NCBI GenBank assembly: GCA_964390465.1
Contig: CAYMIJ010000003.1
Span: 186,001 to 250,000, forward strand
DNA length: 64,000 nt
Direction of reading: 5' to 3'
Origin: JADZAI01 sp964390465
GTDB taxonomy: Bacteria > Pseudomonadota > Alphaproteobacteria > Micropepsales > Micropepsaceae
This document shows positions 1 through 8,232 of this stretch, piece by piece; position 1 is the first letter of the stretch; every line of letters begins with the position of its first letter. Below the pieces are notes generated by a model. The model searched no databases and was not told the DNA's origin. It worked only from the letters and a program-made list of their open reading frames with translations. The position numbers and the translations under genes were made by a program.

Positions 1-204
1 GCCGCCATGTTCCCTGGGCCAGACAGGGGCCGCCCAGCCGCGCCGGTAGAGCCGCCGGTGCCATTCGCGTGAGGCGGCGATGTCGGTGTAGACGCCCGTG
101 GTCGCCTGCCCCGCTATCCGCAGCTCTGCCGTCAGAGCTTCGCTGATAAAAAGGCGCACCTTATCGCGGAAGATGTCGTCTTCCGAATGGTAGGAAATAT
201 CCAT
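1..204 (-). CDS. Acyl-CoA dehydrogenase, N-terminal part, cut by window edge
   Basis: Reading leftward from the ATG at 204-202 gives 68 residues with no stop before the window edge. They have the pattern of an acyl-CoA dehydrogenase N-terminal helical domain: FRDKVRLFI near residues 12-20, then a W-H-R-x-L-Y-x-x-G-W-A-A-P-x-W-P-x-E-H-G-G ending, which in this family leads towards the substrate and FAD pocket. Such enzymes oxidise acyl-CoA thioesters to enoyl-CoA in the cytoplasm. The gene is divergent from fumC, and the roughly 110 bases between them should hold both promoters, although I see no convincing hexamers. A second acyl-CoA dehydrogenase lies at 58.7-59.8 kb. Substrate unknown. Confidence 0.75.
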   Translation of the reverse strand, partial: MDISYHSEDDIFRDKVRLFISEALTAELRIAGQATTGVYTDIAASREWHRRLYRRGWAAPVWPREHGG

Positions 205-313
205 GCTTTCACACTGACCATGGGGTGCCCAGCCGCCTTGATCTGTCGCAAGTCGCATGACATCGCCGCCCGGCTGGCTTAATCACAGGGCGATTGAATC
301 ACACGAGGGCATG

Positions 314-1705
314 ATGGCCAAAACCCGCACCGAAACCGACACATTCGGACCCATCGAGGTCGATGCCAGCCGTTACTGGGGGGCACAGTCGCAGCGTTCC
401 ATCGGCAATTTCAAGATCGGCTGGGAGAAGCAGCCGCGTCCGGTGATCCGCGCGCTCGGCATCATCAAGCAGGCGGCGGCTGAAACCAACGCATCGCTGG
501 GCAAGCTCGACAAGAAGCTGGCGAAAGTCATCACCGCCGCCGCACAGGAAGTCATCAGCGGCAAGCTCGATGAACATTTCCCGCTGGTCGTGTGGCAGAC
601 CGGTTCGGGCACGCAGTCGAACATGAATGCCAACGAGGTGATTTCAAACCGCGCCATCGAGATGATGGGCGGTGTGATGGGTTCCAAGAAACCTGTACAC
701 CCGAACGATCATGTGAACATGAGCCAGTCGTCCAACGACACCTACCCCACCGCCATGCATATCGCGGCGGCTGAGCAGGTGACACACGACCTGCTGCCTG
801 CCCTGCGTCATCTGCACAAGGCGCTGGCCGCGAAGGCGAAGTCGTGGGCGAAGATCATCAAGATCGGGCGCACCCATACGCAGGATGCAACGCCGCTGAC
901 GCTCGGACAGGAGTTCGGCGGCTATGCACAGCAGATCGGCAATGGCATCAAGCGTATCGAGATGACTTTGCCCATGCTGATGGAGTTGGCGCAGGGCGGC
1001 ACAGCCGTCGGCACCGGCCTCAACGCACCCATCGGTTTTGCCGAAGGCGTGGCGGAGCGCATCGCCAAGATCACCGGCCTGAAGTTCACCTCGGCCCCCA
1101 ACAAGTTCGAGGCGCTCGCCGCGCACGATGCGATGGTGTTCACGCATGGCGCGATCAACACCGTGGCCGCATCGCTGTTCAAGATCGCCAACGATATCCG
1201 GTTCCTGGGTTCAGGACCGCGTTCGGGTCTTGGCGAATTGAGCCTGCCGGAAAACGAGCCGGGCTCGTCGATCATGCCGGGCAAAGTGAACCCGACCCAG
1301 TGCGAGGCGCTGACCATGGTGTGCGCGCAGGTCTTCGGCAATCACACCACCATGACAGTGGCAGGCGCTTCGGGCCATTTTGAACTCAACGTCTTCAACC
1401 CGGTGATGGCCTATAACTTCCTGCAATCGGTGCGTCTGATGGCCGATGCAGCGGTGAGCTTCACCGACCATTGTGTCGTGGGCATCGAGCCACGGCTCGA
1501 CAACATCAAGCGCGGGCTGGACAACTCGCTGATGCTGGTGACCGCGCTGAATGGAAAACTGGGCTATGACGCCTGTGCCAAGATCGCCAAGACCGCGCAC
1601 AAGAACGGCACCACCCTGCGACAGGAAGCCGTCGGCGGTGGCTATCTGACTGATGCCGAGTTCGACAAGGCGGTCGACCCGAGCAAGATGATCGGGCCGG
1701 GTTGA
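314..1705 (+). CDS. fumC: Class II fumarate hydratase
   Basis: The product catalyses reversible hydration of fumarate to malate in the TCA cycle and is iron-independent, unlike class I fumarases. From the ATG at 314 it is 463 residues, the usual FumC length. The superfamily signature GSSIMPGKVNP lies at about residues 316-326. Other conserved blocks are SGTQSNMNANEV, with its substrate-binding Asn residues, and GRTHTQDATPL. The frame is open back to 257, but the extra 19 residues are unlike FumC, and a GAGG sits just before the tandem ATGs at 311 and 314, so 314 (or 311) is preferred. A Nudix gene follows after 3 bases, suggesting co-transcription. Confidence 0.97.
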   Translation: MAKTRTETDTFGPIEVDASRYWGAQSQRSIGNFKIGWEKQPRPVIRALGIIKQAAAETNASLGKLDKKLAKVITAAAQEVISGKLDEHFPLVVWQTGSGTQSNMNANEVISNRAIEMMGGVMGSKKPVHPNDHVNMSQSSNDTYPTAMHIAAAEQVTHDLLPALRHLHKALAAKAKSWAKIIKIGRTHTQDATPLTLGQEFGGYAQQIGNGIKRIEMTLPMLMELAQGGTAVGTGLNAPIGFAEGVAERIAKITGLKFTSAPNKFEALAAHDAMVFTHGAINTVAASLFKIANDIRFLGSGPRSGLGELSLPENEPGSSIMPGKVNPTQCEALTMVCAQVFGNHTTMTVAGASGHFELNVFNPVMAYNFLQSVRLMADAAVSFTDHCVVGIEPRLDNIKRGLDNSLMLVTALNGKLGYDACAKIAKTAHKNGTTLRQEAVGGGYLTDAEFDKAVDPSKMIGPG

Positions 1706-1708
1706 GGC

Positions 1709-2338
1709 GTGGGGGACGACGACGCTTCCGATCATCCGGCCATCTATCGCGGCCACACGCGGACGCCGCTGTTTCAGGCCTATCGTCCGCTGGCGCGTCA
1801 TGGCGGGATGCTGGAAACACCGCGCGGCTCCATGGAGGTCGCGCGCGACATCTATGAAATCGGCGAGGTTGCAGCCGTCATTCCCTATGATCCGCAGCGT
1901 GACCTTCTGGTGCTGCAGCGCCAGTTCCGCCTCGCGTCCCACACGCTGGGCGAGAATGCCATCATGGTGGAACTGGCGGCCGGCCTAGTCGAGCTGGGCG
2001 AGGATCCGGCGCTCGCTGCCATACGAGAAACAGAGGAGGAGCTTGGGCAGACGCCGAGCGATCTCATCTATTGCACCACGTTCATGCCCTCGACCGGCTG
2101 GCTGGGAGAGCGCGCTTTTCTGTATGCCGCGCGGGTTGATGCCACCCGCCTGCCCGATCATGCCGGAGAGGCCGGTGAAGCGGAGTTCACGGTGCCCTTT
2201 GCCGTTTCGCCCGACGTCGCATTGAAAGCCGTGGATGAAGGCCGCATCCGCAACGGCTTCACGGTGCTGGGCCTGCTGTGGTTTGCCCGCCACAAACAGG
2301 AGCTGTGTTCGCGCTGGGCTTTATCAGTGGCGAGATAA
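1709..2338 (+). CDS. Nudix hydrolase, ADP-ribose pyrophosphatase type
   Basis: A 209-residue protein starting at GTG three bases after the fumC stop. The Nudix box G-x5-E-x7-R-E-x3-E-E-x-G spans residues 92-113 (G92, E98, R106, E107, E110, E111), the Mg-binding hydrolase core. The segment before it (EVAAVIPYD, then LVLQRQFRL) resembles the ADP-sugar diphosphatase branch (NudF/ADPRP-like), which cleaves ADP-ribose to AMP and ribose 5-phosphate. Substrate assignment is inference from that resemblance. The frame starts GTG GGG GAC, with no good ATG before residue 34. A GNAT gene follows after 5 bases. Confidence 0.85.
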   Translation: MGDDDASDHPAIYRGHTRTPLFQAYRPLARHGGMLETPRGSMEVARDIYEIGEVAAVIPYDPQRDLLVLQRQFRLASHTLGENAIMVELAAGLVELGEDPALAAIRETEEELGQTPSDLIYCTTFMPSTGWLGERAFLYAARVDATRLPDHAGEAGEAEFTVPFAVSPDVALKAVDEGRIRNGFTVLGLLWFARHKQELCSRWALSVAR

Positions 2339-2343
2339 CGGCG

Positions 2344-2781
2344 ATGGCCATCGAGATCATCACCTTGCATGACGCCTTGCCTGACGGGTTCGAGCGGTTG
2401 CGTGCGGCGGCGCGCGCAGAAGGCATCCGCAACATGGATTCGCTCCATGATGATGTGGTCGGCGGGGCTGCCTTCACGTCGCCCGGCGCGCTGTTCGCAG
2501 CGCTTGTGGACGGCAGACTGGTGGGGGTTGGCGGCGTCTCTGAGCAGGCGGGGCTTGAGACGCGCGCGATGCGGGTGCGCCGCCTTTATGTGCTGCCTGA
2601 TGCGCGCCGCCTGGGCGCCGGACGCAGGCTGGCCGAAGCCATGATCGCGCATGGCTTGCGTTTCGTCTCGCGGCTGACCTGCAATGCTCGCGCGTCTGAC
2701 GCGGCAGCTCCGTTTTGGGAGGCCATGGGATTTGTGCCTGTTTCGCCCGAGGCGGGTTTCACACACGAACTGAGACTATGA
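2344..2781 (+). CDS. GNAT family N-acetyltransferase
   Basis: 145 residues from the ATG at 2344. The acetyl-CoA-binding motif A is visible as VRRLYVLPDARRLGAGRRL at about residues 79-97, with the R-x-x-G-x-G pyrophosphate loop. The C-terminal A-A-P-F-W-E-A-M-G-F is the usual GNAT end strand (a conserved F-Y/W-x-x-x-G-F). The protein should transfer an acetyl group from acetyl-CoA to an unknown amine. The frame is open upstream to 2278, but that part overlaps the Nudix gene. Its TGA overlaps the next gene's ATG (ATGA at 2778-2781), so the two are probably translationally coupled. Confidence 0.8.
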   Translation: MAIEIITLHDALPDGFERLRAAARAEGIRNMDSLHDDVVGGAAFTSPGALFAALVDGRLVGVGGVSEQAGLETRAMRVRRLYVLPDARRLGAGRRLAEAMIAHGLRFVSRLTCNARASDAAAPFWEAMGFVPVSPEAGFTHELRL

Positions 2782-3014
2782 TGACCCGCGAAATCAAACG
2801 CTCGCTCACCATTGCCGGGCACCGCACATCGGTGTCGCTGGAACAGGTGTTTTGGGACGAGTTGAAGGACATCGCCCTGCGTGAGCATCGCTCGCTCGCC
2901 AGTCTGGTGGCCGAGATTGATGTGGAGCGTGACGCACAAACGAGCACACTGTCGAGCGCCCTGCGGGTGTTCGTCGTGGGCCGTCTGCGCGCCATGGTAC
3001 GTCAGGCGCATTGA
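2778..3014 (+). CDS. Ribbon-helix-helix domain protein
   Basis: A 78-residue protein beginning with two Met codons, its ATG overlapping the GNAT stop. The pattern T-S-V-S-L-E-Q-V-F-W-D-E-L-K-D-I-A followed by S-L-A-S-L-V-A-E-I-D matches the small alphaproteobacterial ribbon-helix-helix family (Pfam RHH_4): a beta strand that pairs in the dimer, then two helices. The fold is usually DNA-binding, but targets for this family are not established. In other alphaproteobacteria this family often neighbours a DUF4169 gene, which is present here at 3657, separated by a GST gene. Confidence 0.75.
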   Translation: MMTREIKRSLTIAGHRTSVSLEQVFWDELKDIALREHRSLASLVAEIDVERDAQTSTLSSALRVFVVGRLRAMVRQAH

Positions 3015-3042
3015 CATTGGCGCCATAATGTTCCCGTATTGT
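3011..3042 (+). promoter_or_regulatory. Possible promoter for the GST gene
   Basis: A perfect -35 hexamer TTGACA occurs at 3011-3016, overlapping the stop of the ribbon-helix-helix gene. The best -10 candidate, TATTGT at 3037-3042, is 20 bases away, longer than the usual 16-18, so the call is weak. The ATG of the GST gene lies 23 bases further on. It may let the GST and DUF4169 pair be expressed separately from the upstream genes. Confidence 0.25.
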
Positions 3043-3064
3043 TCTTGTTAGCACGGAACGCCCA

Positions 3065-3664
3065 ATGACCCTCACTTTGTTTCATACGCCCAGATCACGC
3101 TCGACCAATTTCATATGGCTGCTGGAGGAACTGGGTGCAGCCTACGATTTGAAGCTGGTGAACATCCGGCGCGGTGACGGCAGTGGCGCTGCTGATGCCG
3201 CCAATCCGCATCCGCATGGCAAGGTGCCTGCTTTGCTGCATGATGGCGCGCTGGTGCATGAACAGGCGGCGATTGCGCTGTATTTGACTGATCTTTTCCC
3301 CAAGGCCGGGCTTGGGCCGGTGGCGGGCGATGCGGCACGTGGCCCCTATCTCACCTGGCTCGCTTATTATTGCGGTGTGGCAGAACCGGCCTTCATGTCG
3401 AAGTTCCTGAATGTCACGGTGCCGCGCGGCAGTGCCGGATGGGTGGATGTCAGCGAGATGGTTGCCCATGTGGAGGCGACGCTGAAGCAGGGCCCATATC
3501 TGCTGGGCGCGCGGTTTTCGGCGGCAGATATCCTGTTCGGCGGGGTGTTTCATCTGTTTGCTGAAAGCCCCCATCTGCCGCCATCTGATGTTCTTCGTGA
3601 TTATGCGAAGCGGTGCGTGTCGCGCCCGGCTTTCGCCGTCGCGCAGGCCAAAGACAATGGCTGA
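3065..3664 (+). CDS. Glutathione S-transferase
   Basis: 199 residues, the usual bacterial GST size. The N-terminal thioredoxin-like domain starts LTLFHTPRSRSTNF and contains the conserved cis-Pro segment G-K-V-P-A-L followed by the glutathione-binding E-Q-A-A-I (normally E-S-x-A-I) at about residues 60-64. The C-terminal all-helical domain includes the N-capping block F-S-A-A-D-I-L-F. The protein conjugates or reduces using glutathione in the cytoplasm; no substrate can be named. The 3-prime end overlaps the DUF4169 gene by 8 bases. Confidence 0.88.
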   Translation: MTLTLFHTPRSRSTNFIWLLEELGAAYDLKLVNIRRGDGSGAADAANPHPHGKVPALLHDGALVHEQAAIALYLTDLFPKAGLGPVAGDAARGPYLTWLAYYCGVAEPAFMSKFLNVTVPRGSAGWVDVSEMVAHVEATLKQGPYLLGARFSAADILFGGVFHLFAESPHLPPSDVLRDYAKRCVSRPAFAVAQAKDNG

Positions 3665-3833
3665 GATCGTCAATCTCAAGAATGTCCGCAAGGACAAGGC
3701 CCGCGCCGAGAAGAAAGCGGTGGCAGATGCCAATGCCGCGAAGTTCGGCCGCAGCAAGTCTGAGCGTCAGAAGGCAGAACTTGAGCGCACGAAATTGGCG
3801 CGTAAGATAGACGACGGATATCTGGAGGACTAA
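3657..3833 (+). CDS. DUF4169 family small basic protein
   Basis: 58 residues beginning A-E-I-V-N-L-K-N-V-R-K, highly charged and probably one long helix (repeated K, R, E and A; tract R-A-E-K-K-A-V-A-D-A-N-A-A-K-F-G-R-S-K). This matches the alphaproteobacterial DUF4169 family, whose function is unknown. It overlaps the GST by 8 bases and is very likely co-transcribed with it. The lack of any hydrophobic segment points to a cytoplasmic protein; the charge suggests nucleic-acid or ribosome contact, but that is only a guess. Confidence 0.75.
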   Translation: MAEIVNLKNVRKDKARAEKKAVADANAAKFGRSKSERQKAELERTKLARKIDDGYLED

Positions 3834-3902
3834 ATACACGCCTGATTTTGAAGCATCGCCACAACACGAATCCTGCTGAAAACGGTATTATAGAGTCAGG
3901 CG

Positions 3903-6038
3903 CTACACTCGCTTGAGGTGGACGCTTTTTATGCTTAGCCCTGCCGAGCCGCAATGCGAAATCCGGGCCTGAAAGACGGGCGTTTTGCGCAAGAGCCGCC
4001 ACGACACCTGAAAGCTGATCGGCTGTTGTGATGCGATGTCGCCCGCATGCAGGGTTCGCGTAGCAATCGCGGTTTCATCCAGCACAATTTCGACAACACA
4101 GAGGGGCGTGTCCGTATCCTGCGGCGCATCCATTGTAACACCGACACTGAGTTGATAGCGGCCAGGGGAAAGGCGCGTGTATGGCCCAAAAAGGGCATGT
4201 CCTGCTGGTGCGTCGGCATTGATGAAAGCACAACCATCGCGTTCCTCGACGAAGGCCTTACGATGCAGAAACGGCAGGAGTTCACCTGTGAGAGGGACCG
4301 GGCGCGTCTCTGGTAAGAGTGGTGGTTCTGGCTGGGCTGATTGCCTGACGGGGTCTGTTTTCAACTCACCCATCTCAGTGCCTTTTGTAGCAGCTACAGG
4401 CTCGACACTGCCCACTGCGCTTTCATCCTCAGCAGACATTTCAGGCGGGAAAAACATTTCCGGCGCGTTGTCTCTGGAATAGGTCAGCCGACAGTTGAGG
4501 CCATGCACCTTTACCTCGGCCGTTTCGTTCGCGCCGCTGCGCAGGATCAGCGTTAGCGCCCGGTCAGGCCGGATATTGTATCGCAGCGTCACGCGCCGAC
4601 GCCCGGTATATGGCCCGGCGCTGTTGGTGATCTTGTCCAAGCTTGAAACCATGATGCCATAGATCGTGCCGGACAGGATTTCGATGTCGGCTTCCACCAG
4701 CATCGCCATATGGGGCGTTGGTGGTTTTGGCATGGGAAAGCCGACCATATACGACCATGCCCCCGCTGTGCTGCAGTAGGTGTGAGGCGCGGTGCGTCTG
4801 GCGTAGTACAGCGTTAAGGTGTCGAGGTTCTGTTTCTGGACCTGGCCATGCCAGCTCAGGCGATCACCATTGACGGCCTGCGCCTTGCGGGCGGGCATGG
4901 CATCGCAGGCGACAAGCTCGTCGGTGAGCGACAGCTCGGCCCGGCCCCAGTCCATGTTGTTGTAGACTGTGAAGACCTTGCCTTCATTGTCCTGAAGATC
5001 AAAGAAAATCTCGCGGGACAATTCACCATCTATATAGGGAACATCATCGGCCAGCAGGCGTTCCCACAAGGTGTTGGACCCTTCCGGCGTCCAGCCCGAT
5101 CCGTTGTCGTGCTCGATATGGAAATGCACTGCATTGGCAGGCGCTTCCACGATTTCCATGCCGTTATAATGCACCTGATGGATCAGCACGGAATCGATGC
5201 ACCAGGAAAACACCTCCCATTCCGGGTAGCCGCGCAGCATTGCCCATGAGGCGCGGCTGAGCATGGTGAAGTCACCGCAGCCATTCGTGTGCAGTTCAGG
5301 GATGTGGAAGAAACGCCGCCGTTCCGGGAGGAAGTTTTCACGCAGGTCACGGACTTTTTCAGACAGAAGCTCAAGCGTCATGCCTGGATATCGCGCAATC
5401 TCTTCAAGCTGCATCAACCGCCATTCCAGAGGCGAGAGAATCGTGAAGTCGATGCGCGCAGGTGTTGTGTTGGTGAACGTGCCATCAGCGTTACGTTTGT
5501 ATGTGCCGTCGCGCAGATTGCGACGGATCGCCTCCGACCGCGCACGACGCAGCACGTTGCTTATGTCGGGCTCAAGCTGGATTGCGTTGGGCATATCCCA
5601 TCGATCGGAGCGATAGCAGACATTGTCGCGCAATGGCTCTGATTGCAGCCAGACAAACAACTCGTCCGAAAAAACAATGTCGATATTGGTGGCGATGATG
5701 AAATCGCCCCGTGCACGTCTGATACCGACATTCTTGGCAATCATCTGAAACATGCCGAGATTGCGCGAGTTCTTCAGGCTATAATGTTCCTGTGGCGGCA
5801 CGGTCACGACACGCGCCGTGAAATGTGCCGAACCCTTGGGCCATTCAATAATGTCGGCCAGAGGCGCACGCGCCGCAGGCGGGTTCCAATCTACCAGGAT
5901 TAGTTCGGCAGTGAGTTGATGCCGCTCGCATTGGAGCGCCAGAAAGCGGATGAAGGACTGCGTGCGGCGCAGAGCATCACCGCCGTGGTCGTCATTGCGC
6001 GAAGTAGCGACAAAACTGAAACGCGGGCGCGCAGTCAT
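3903..6038 (-). CDS. Large glycosyltransferase-like protein with C-terminal beta-sandwich region
   Basis: 711 residues. The first third looks like a GT-A glycosyltransferase: F-S-F-V-A-T-S-R-N-D opening strand, then N-I-D-I-V-F at about residues 117-122, where a metal-binding D-x-D-like motif would sit, and an acidic W-C-I-D-S-V segment near residue 278. The remainder lacks transferase motifs. Near the C-terminus, F-G-P-Y-T-R-L-S-P-G-R-Y-Q-L-S-V resembles a carbohydrate-binding beta-sandwich strand pair. The likely role is sugar transfer to a surface polysaccharide, but donor and acceptor are unknown. Its ATG overlaps the stop of the upstream glycosyltransferase by 4 bases. A 69-base gap separates its 3-prime end from the convergent DUF4169 gene. 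Confidence 0.65.
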   Translation of the reverse strand: MTARPRFSFVATSRNDDHGGDALRRTQSFIRFLALQCERHQLTAELILVDWNPPAARAPLADIIEWPKGSAHFTARVVTVPPQEHYSLKNSRNLGMFQMIAKNVGIRRARGDFIIATNIDIVFSDELFVWLQSEPLRDNVCYRSDRWDMPNAIQLEPDISNVLRRARSEAIRRNLRDGTYKRNADGTFTNTTPARIDFTILSPLEWRLMQLEEIARYPGMTLELLSEKVRDLRENFLPERRRFFHIPELHTNGCGDFTMLSRASWAMLRGYPEWEVFSWCIDSVLIHQVHYNGMEIVEAPANAVHFHIEHDNGSGWTPEGSNTLWERLLADDVPYIDGELSREIFFDLQDNEGKVFTVYNNMDWGRAELSLTDELVACDAMPARKAQAVNGDRLSWHGQVQKQNLDTLTLYYARRTAPHTYCSTAGAWSYMVGFPMPKPPTPHMAMLVEADIEILSGTIYGIMVSSLDKITNSAGPYTGRRRVTLRYNIRPDRALTLILRSGANETAEVKVHGLNCRLTYSRDNAPEMFFPPEMSAEDESAVGSVEPVAATKGTEMGELKTDPVRQSAQPEPPLLPETRPVPLTGELLPFLHRKAFVEERDGCAFINADAPAGHALFGPYTRLSPGRYQLSVGVTMDAPQDTDTPLCVVEIVLDETAIATRTLHAGDIASQQPISFQVSWRLLRKTPVFQARISHCGSAGLSIKSVHLKRV

Positions 6039-7153
6039 GTCAGCACCGGCTTTTCAATATGCAGCGTGGAGAAGCGAGACATATGCACGGGGAGTTCACG
6101 ACGCATGTGACGTCTGTGAAAGCGCTCCCGTGCACGCTCAAATATAGTGGCATATGACTGACGCAGAGTTTCCATCGCGAAATGGCGATGGGCAATGGCG
6201 CGGCTGCGTGCTGATGCCTGCGATGCGAAGGCATGATCGTTCAGACAGCTACCCACATAGTCACGCAGCGCCTCGTAGTTATTGGCTGCGATGCCATTGC
6301 CATCAATGAAATGGCGATAGCTTAGGTTCGGCAGATCGCGCACCGCCACCGGGCATCCAGCGCTAAGTGCCTCGGTGAAGACCAACGACAGAGGGCGTTC
6401 ACCCTGCCCATAGGGCTCGTCCAGCGCGAGGAACACACGCGCACCTGCCAGCATGTCGGCCATCTGCTGTGCCGTCTTGTAATCTACAAGTCCATCATGG
6501 ACATGAATACGGCCCGGAAAATCTGATTTCAGCCGATCGACCAGATCGAGGCCATGATGCTGCTTAAGCCGCCACTGGTCCTTGCCCGACAATACCATGA
6601 CCGCGCGGCCATCTCTGCCCGACCACGGCGTGTTGAACCACCAGTCGCCAACCGGATTGAACAACAGGTTCACATCTGAGAAGCCGCTCATTTCCCAGTT
6701 GGCAACATGCGCGGGCATTTCCAGAAGCACTGGCAGATTGTGGGCTTTGTTGAAGTAATCGCCTGTACGAAAATACCAAGGGTCGCGTGTCCAGCACGCC
6801 TTGACGACCGTTGGACATTCATAGCGCGTGCAGTTTTCAACCCAGGAGGGATCCATGCCGAAGGTTTCAAAGGTTTCAATCAGCAGGTCGAACTCGGAAA
6901 AGTCGATGTCTTTATAGGCGCGCTGGCGCAGCTCGACCTTCAGGCCCTGCGCTTCCCATTCAGGCAGGCGACGCTCGTAGCTGTTCCATCCCCACGCGTC
7001 ACGATTTGGCGGGCCGACAACGATCAGCGTCGTGCCCTTCACCAGAGCCGCCATTTTTTCGACGAACTGAATGGTGGTCGGGCTGAGGACCGCGACCTTG
7101 CGGGGCAGCCGGGCCATGCGCGCCGGTAAGACCGCTCCAGCCGCCGAAGACAC
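6035..7153 (-). CDS. Glycosyltransferase, GT4-like (GT-B fold)
   Basis: 372 residues from a GTG at 7153, preceded by AGGGAG about 9 bases upstream, which favours it over the ATG at 7117. The C-terminal half shows the nucleotide-sugar-binding pattern of GT4 enzymes: L-S-L-V-F-T-E-A-L-S-A-G-C-P-V-A-V (E-A-L-x-x-G-x-P-V) at about residues 265-281. The acceptor half begins V-A-V-L-S-P. No signal peptide or membrane helix is seen, so it should act on the cytoplasmic face of the membrane. It is coupled to the downstream large transferase. The epimerase gene lies 95 bases upstream. Confidence 0.78.
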   Translation of the reverse strand: MSSAAGAVLPARMARLPRKVAVLSPTTIQFVEKMAALVKGTTLIVVGPPNRDAWGWNSYERRLPEWEAQGLKVELRQRAYKDIDFSEFDLLIETFETFGMDPSWVENCTRYECPTVVKACWTRDPWYFRTGDYFNKAHNLPVLLEMPAHVANWEMSGFSDVNLLFNPVGDWWFNTPWSGRDGRAVMVLSGKDQWRLKQHHGLDLVDRLKSDFPGRIHVHDGLVDYKTAQQMADMLAGARVFLALDEPYGQGERPLSLVFTEALSAGCPVAVRDLPNLSYRHFIDGNGIAANNYEALRDYVGSCLNDHAFASQASARSRAIAHRHFAMETLRQSYATIFERARERFHRRHMRRELPVHMSRFSTLHIEKPVLT

Positions 7154-7248
7154 GATGCACCACTCCCTGATTGAATCGCCTTATCCGGGCGCTGATAGGG
7201 TTTGGGTCTGACTTATGCAACCGCATCCGGCCCACAAGCTGCGCGGCT

Positions 7249-8226
7249 TCACAACGGCGCGGTGCCCTCGTCCCAGGCCTTCCACCATGTCACGAAGCGC
7301 GCCAGACCAGCCTCCAGCGGCGTGCCCTGACGGAAGCCGAAATCCCGTTCCAGCGCGTGCATATCGGCGTGCGTGGCAGGCACATCACCCGGCTGCATGG
7401 GCCGATCCACGCGATGCGCTGTCCTGCCGGTGAGGCGTTCGAGGATGGCGAGGAAATCGTTGACGCTGACCGGTGATGAATTGCCGATATTGTAGAGGCG
7501 GTGCGTGCCAGACGGCGGCGGGCCATCCAGCACCGCCAGAATGCCAGTCACGATGTCGTCGATATAGGTGAAATCGCGCAGCAGGTTTCCGCCCGCAAAG
7601 ACATTGAGCGGCTGGCCCTTCATCAGCGCCTCGGTGAACAGCCAATAGGCCATGTCGGGCCTGCCCCACGGCCCATAGACCGTGAAGAAGCGCAGGCCCG
7701 TCTGCCTCAGGCCATAAAGGTGGCTGTAAGTGTGGCTGATGAGTTCATCAGCGCGCTTGGTGGCCGCGTAAAGCGAAACCGGATGATCGACCGGATCGGT
7801 TTCGCTGAACGGGGCTTTCTCGTTTCCTCCGTAGACGGAGGATGATGAGGCATAGACGAGATGTTTCAGATCAGCTGTGGCACGCGCCAGTTCCAGGACG
7901 TTGAGGTGCCCGGCGACATTGCTGCGGATATAGGCGCGGGGGTTTTCCAGGCTGTAGCGCACACCGGCCTGCGCCGCGAGATGGACGATGCGGTCCACAC
8001 CCCTGCCTGCCACGGCGCGCGGCAGCAGATCATCCTCGGCAATATCGCCGCGCACAAACGCAAAACCCTGATGCTTCTGGAGCCTCTGAAGGCGGGCCTG
8101 TTTCAGGCGCGGATCATAATAGGCGTTGAGTTCATCAACCCCGATCACGTCTTCGCCGCGCGCCAGCAAAGCCTCGCTGACATGCGATCCGATAAACCCT
8201 GCCGCGCCTGTGACCAGAACCGCCAT
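7249..8226 (-). CDS. NAD-dependent epimerase, UDP-glucuronate 4-epimerase type
   Basis: 325-residue short-chain dehydrogenase/reductase of the extended class. The Rossmann motif G-A-A-G-F-I-G lies at residues 7-13, the catalytic dyad Y153-A-A-T-K157 follows, and S127-S130 supply the active-site serine region (Y-A-S-S-S-S-V-Y-G). The blocks D-E-L-N-A-Y-Y-D-P-R-L-K and V-Y-G-P-W-G-R-P-D-M-A resemble bacterial UDP-glucuronate 4-epimerases (CapI/LspL type), which supply UDP-galacturonate for capsule or LPS. That substrate is an inference. It starts 6 bases after the upstream fusion gene, so both should share an mRNA, and it lies beside two glycosyltransferases. Confidence 0.85.
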   Translation of the reverse strand: MAVLVTGAAGFIGSHVSEALLARGEDVIGVDELNAYYDPRLKQARLQRLQKHQGFAFVRGDIAEDDLLPRAVAGRGVDRIVHLAAQAGVRYSLENPRAYIRSNVAGHLNVLELARATADLKHLVYASSSSVYGGNEKAPFSETDPVDHPVSLYAATKRADELISHTYSHLYGLRQTGLRFFTVYGPWGRPDMAYWLFTEALMKGQPLNVFAGGNLLRDFTYIDDIVTGILAVLDGPPPSGTHRLYNIGNSSPVSVNDFLAILERLTGRTAHRVDRPMQPGDVPATHADMHALERDFGFRQGTPLEAGLARFVTWWKAWDEGTAPL

Positions 8227-8232
8227 GCACGA

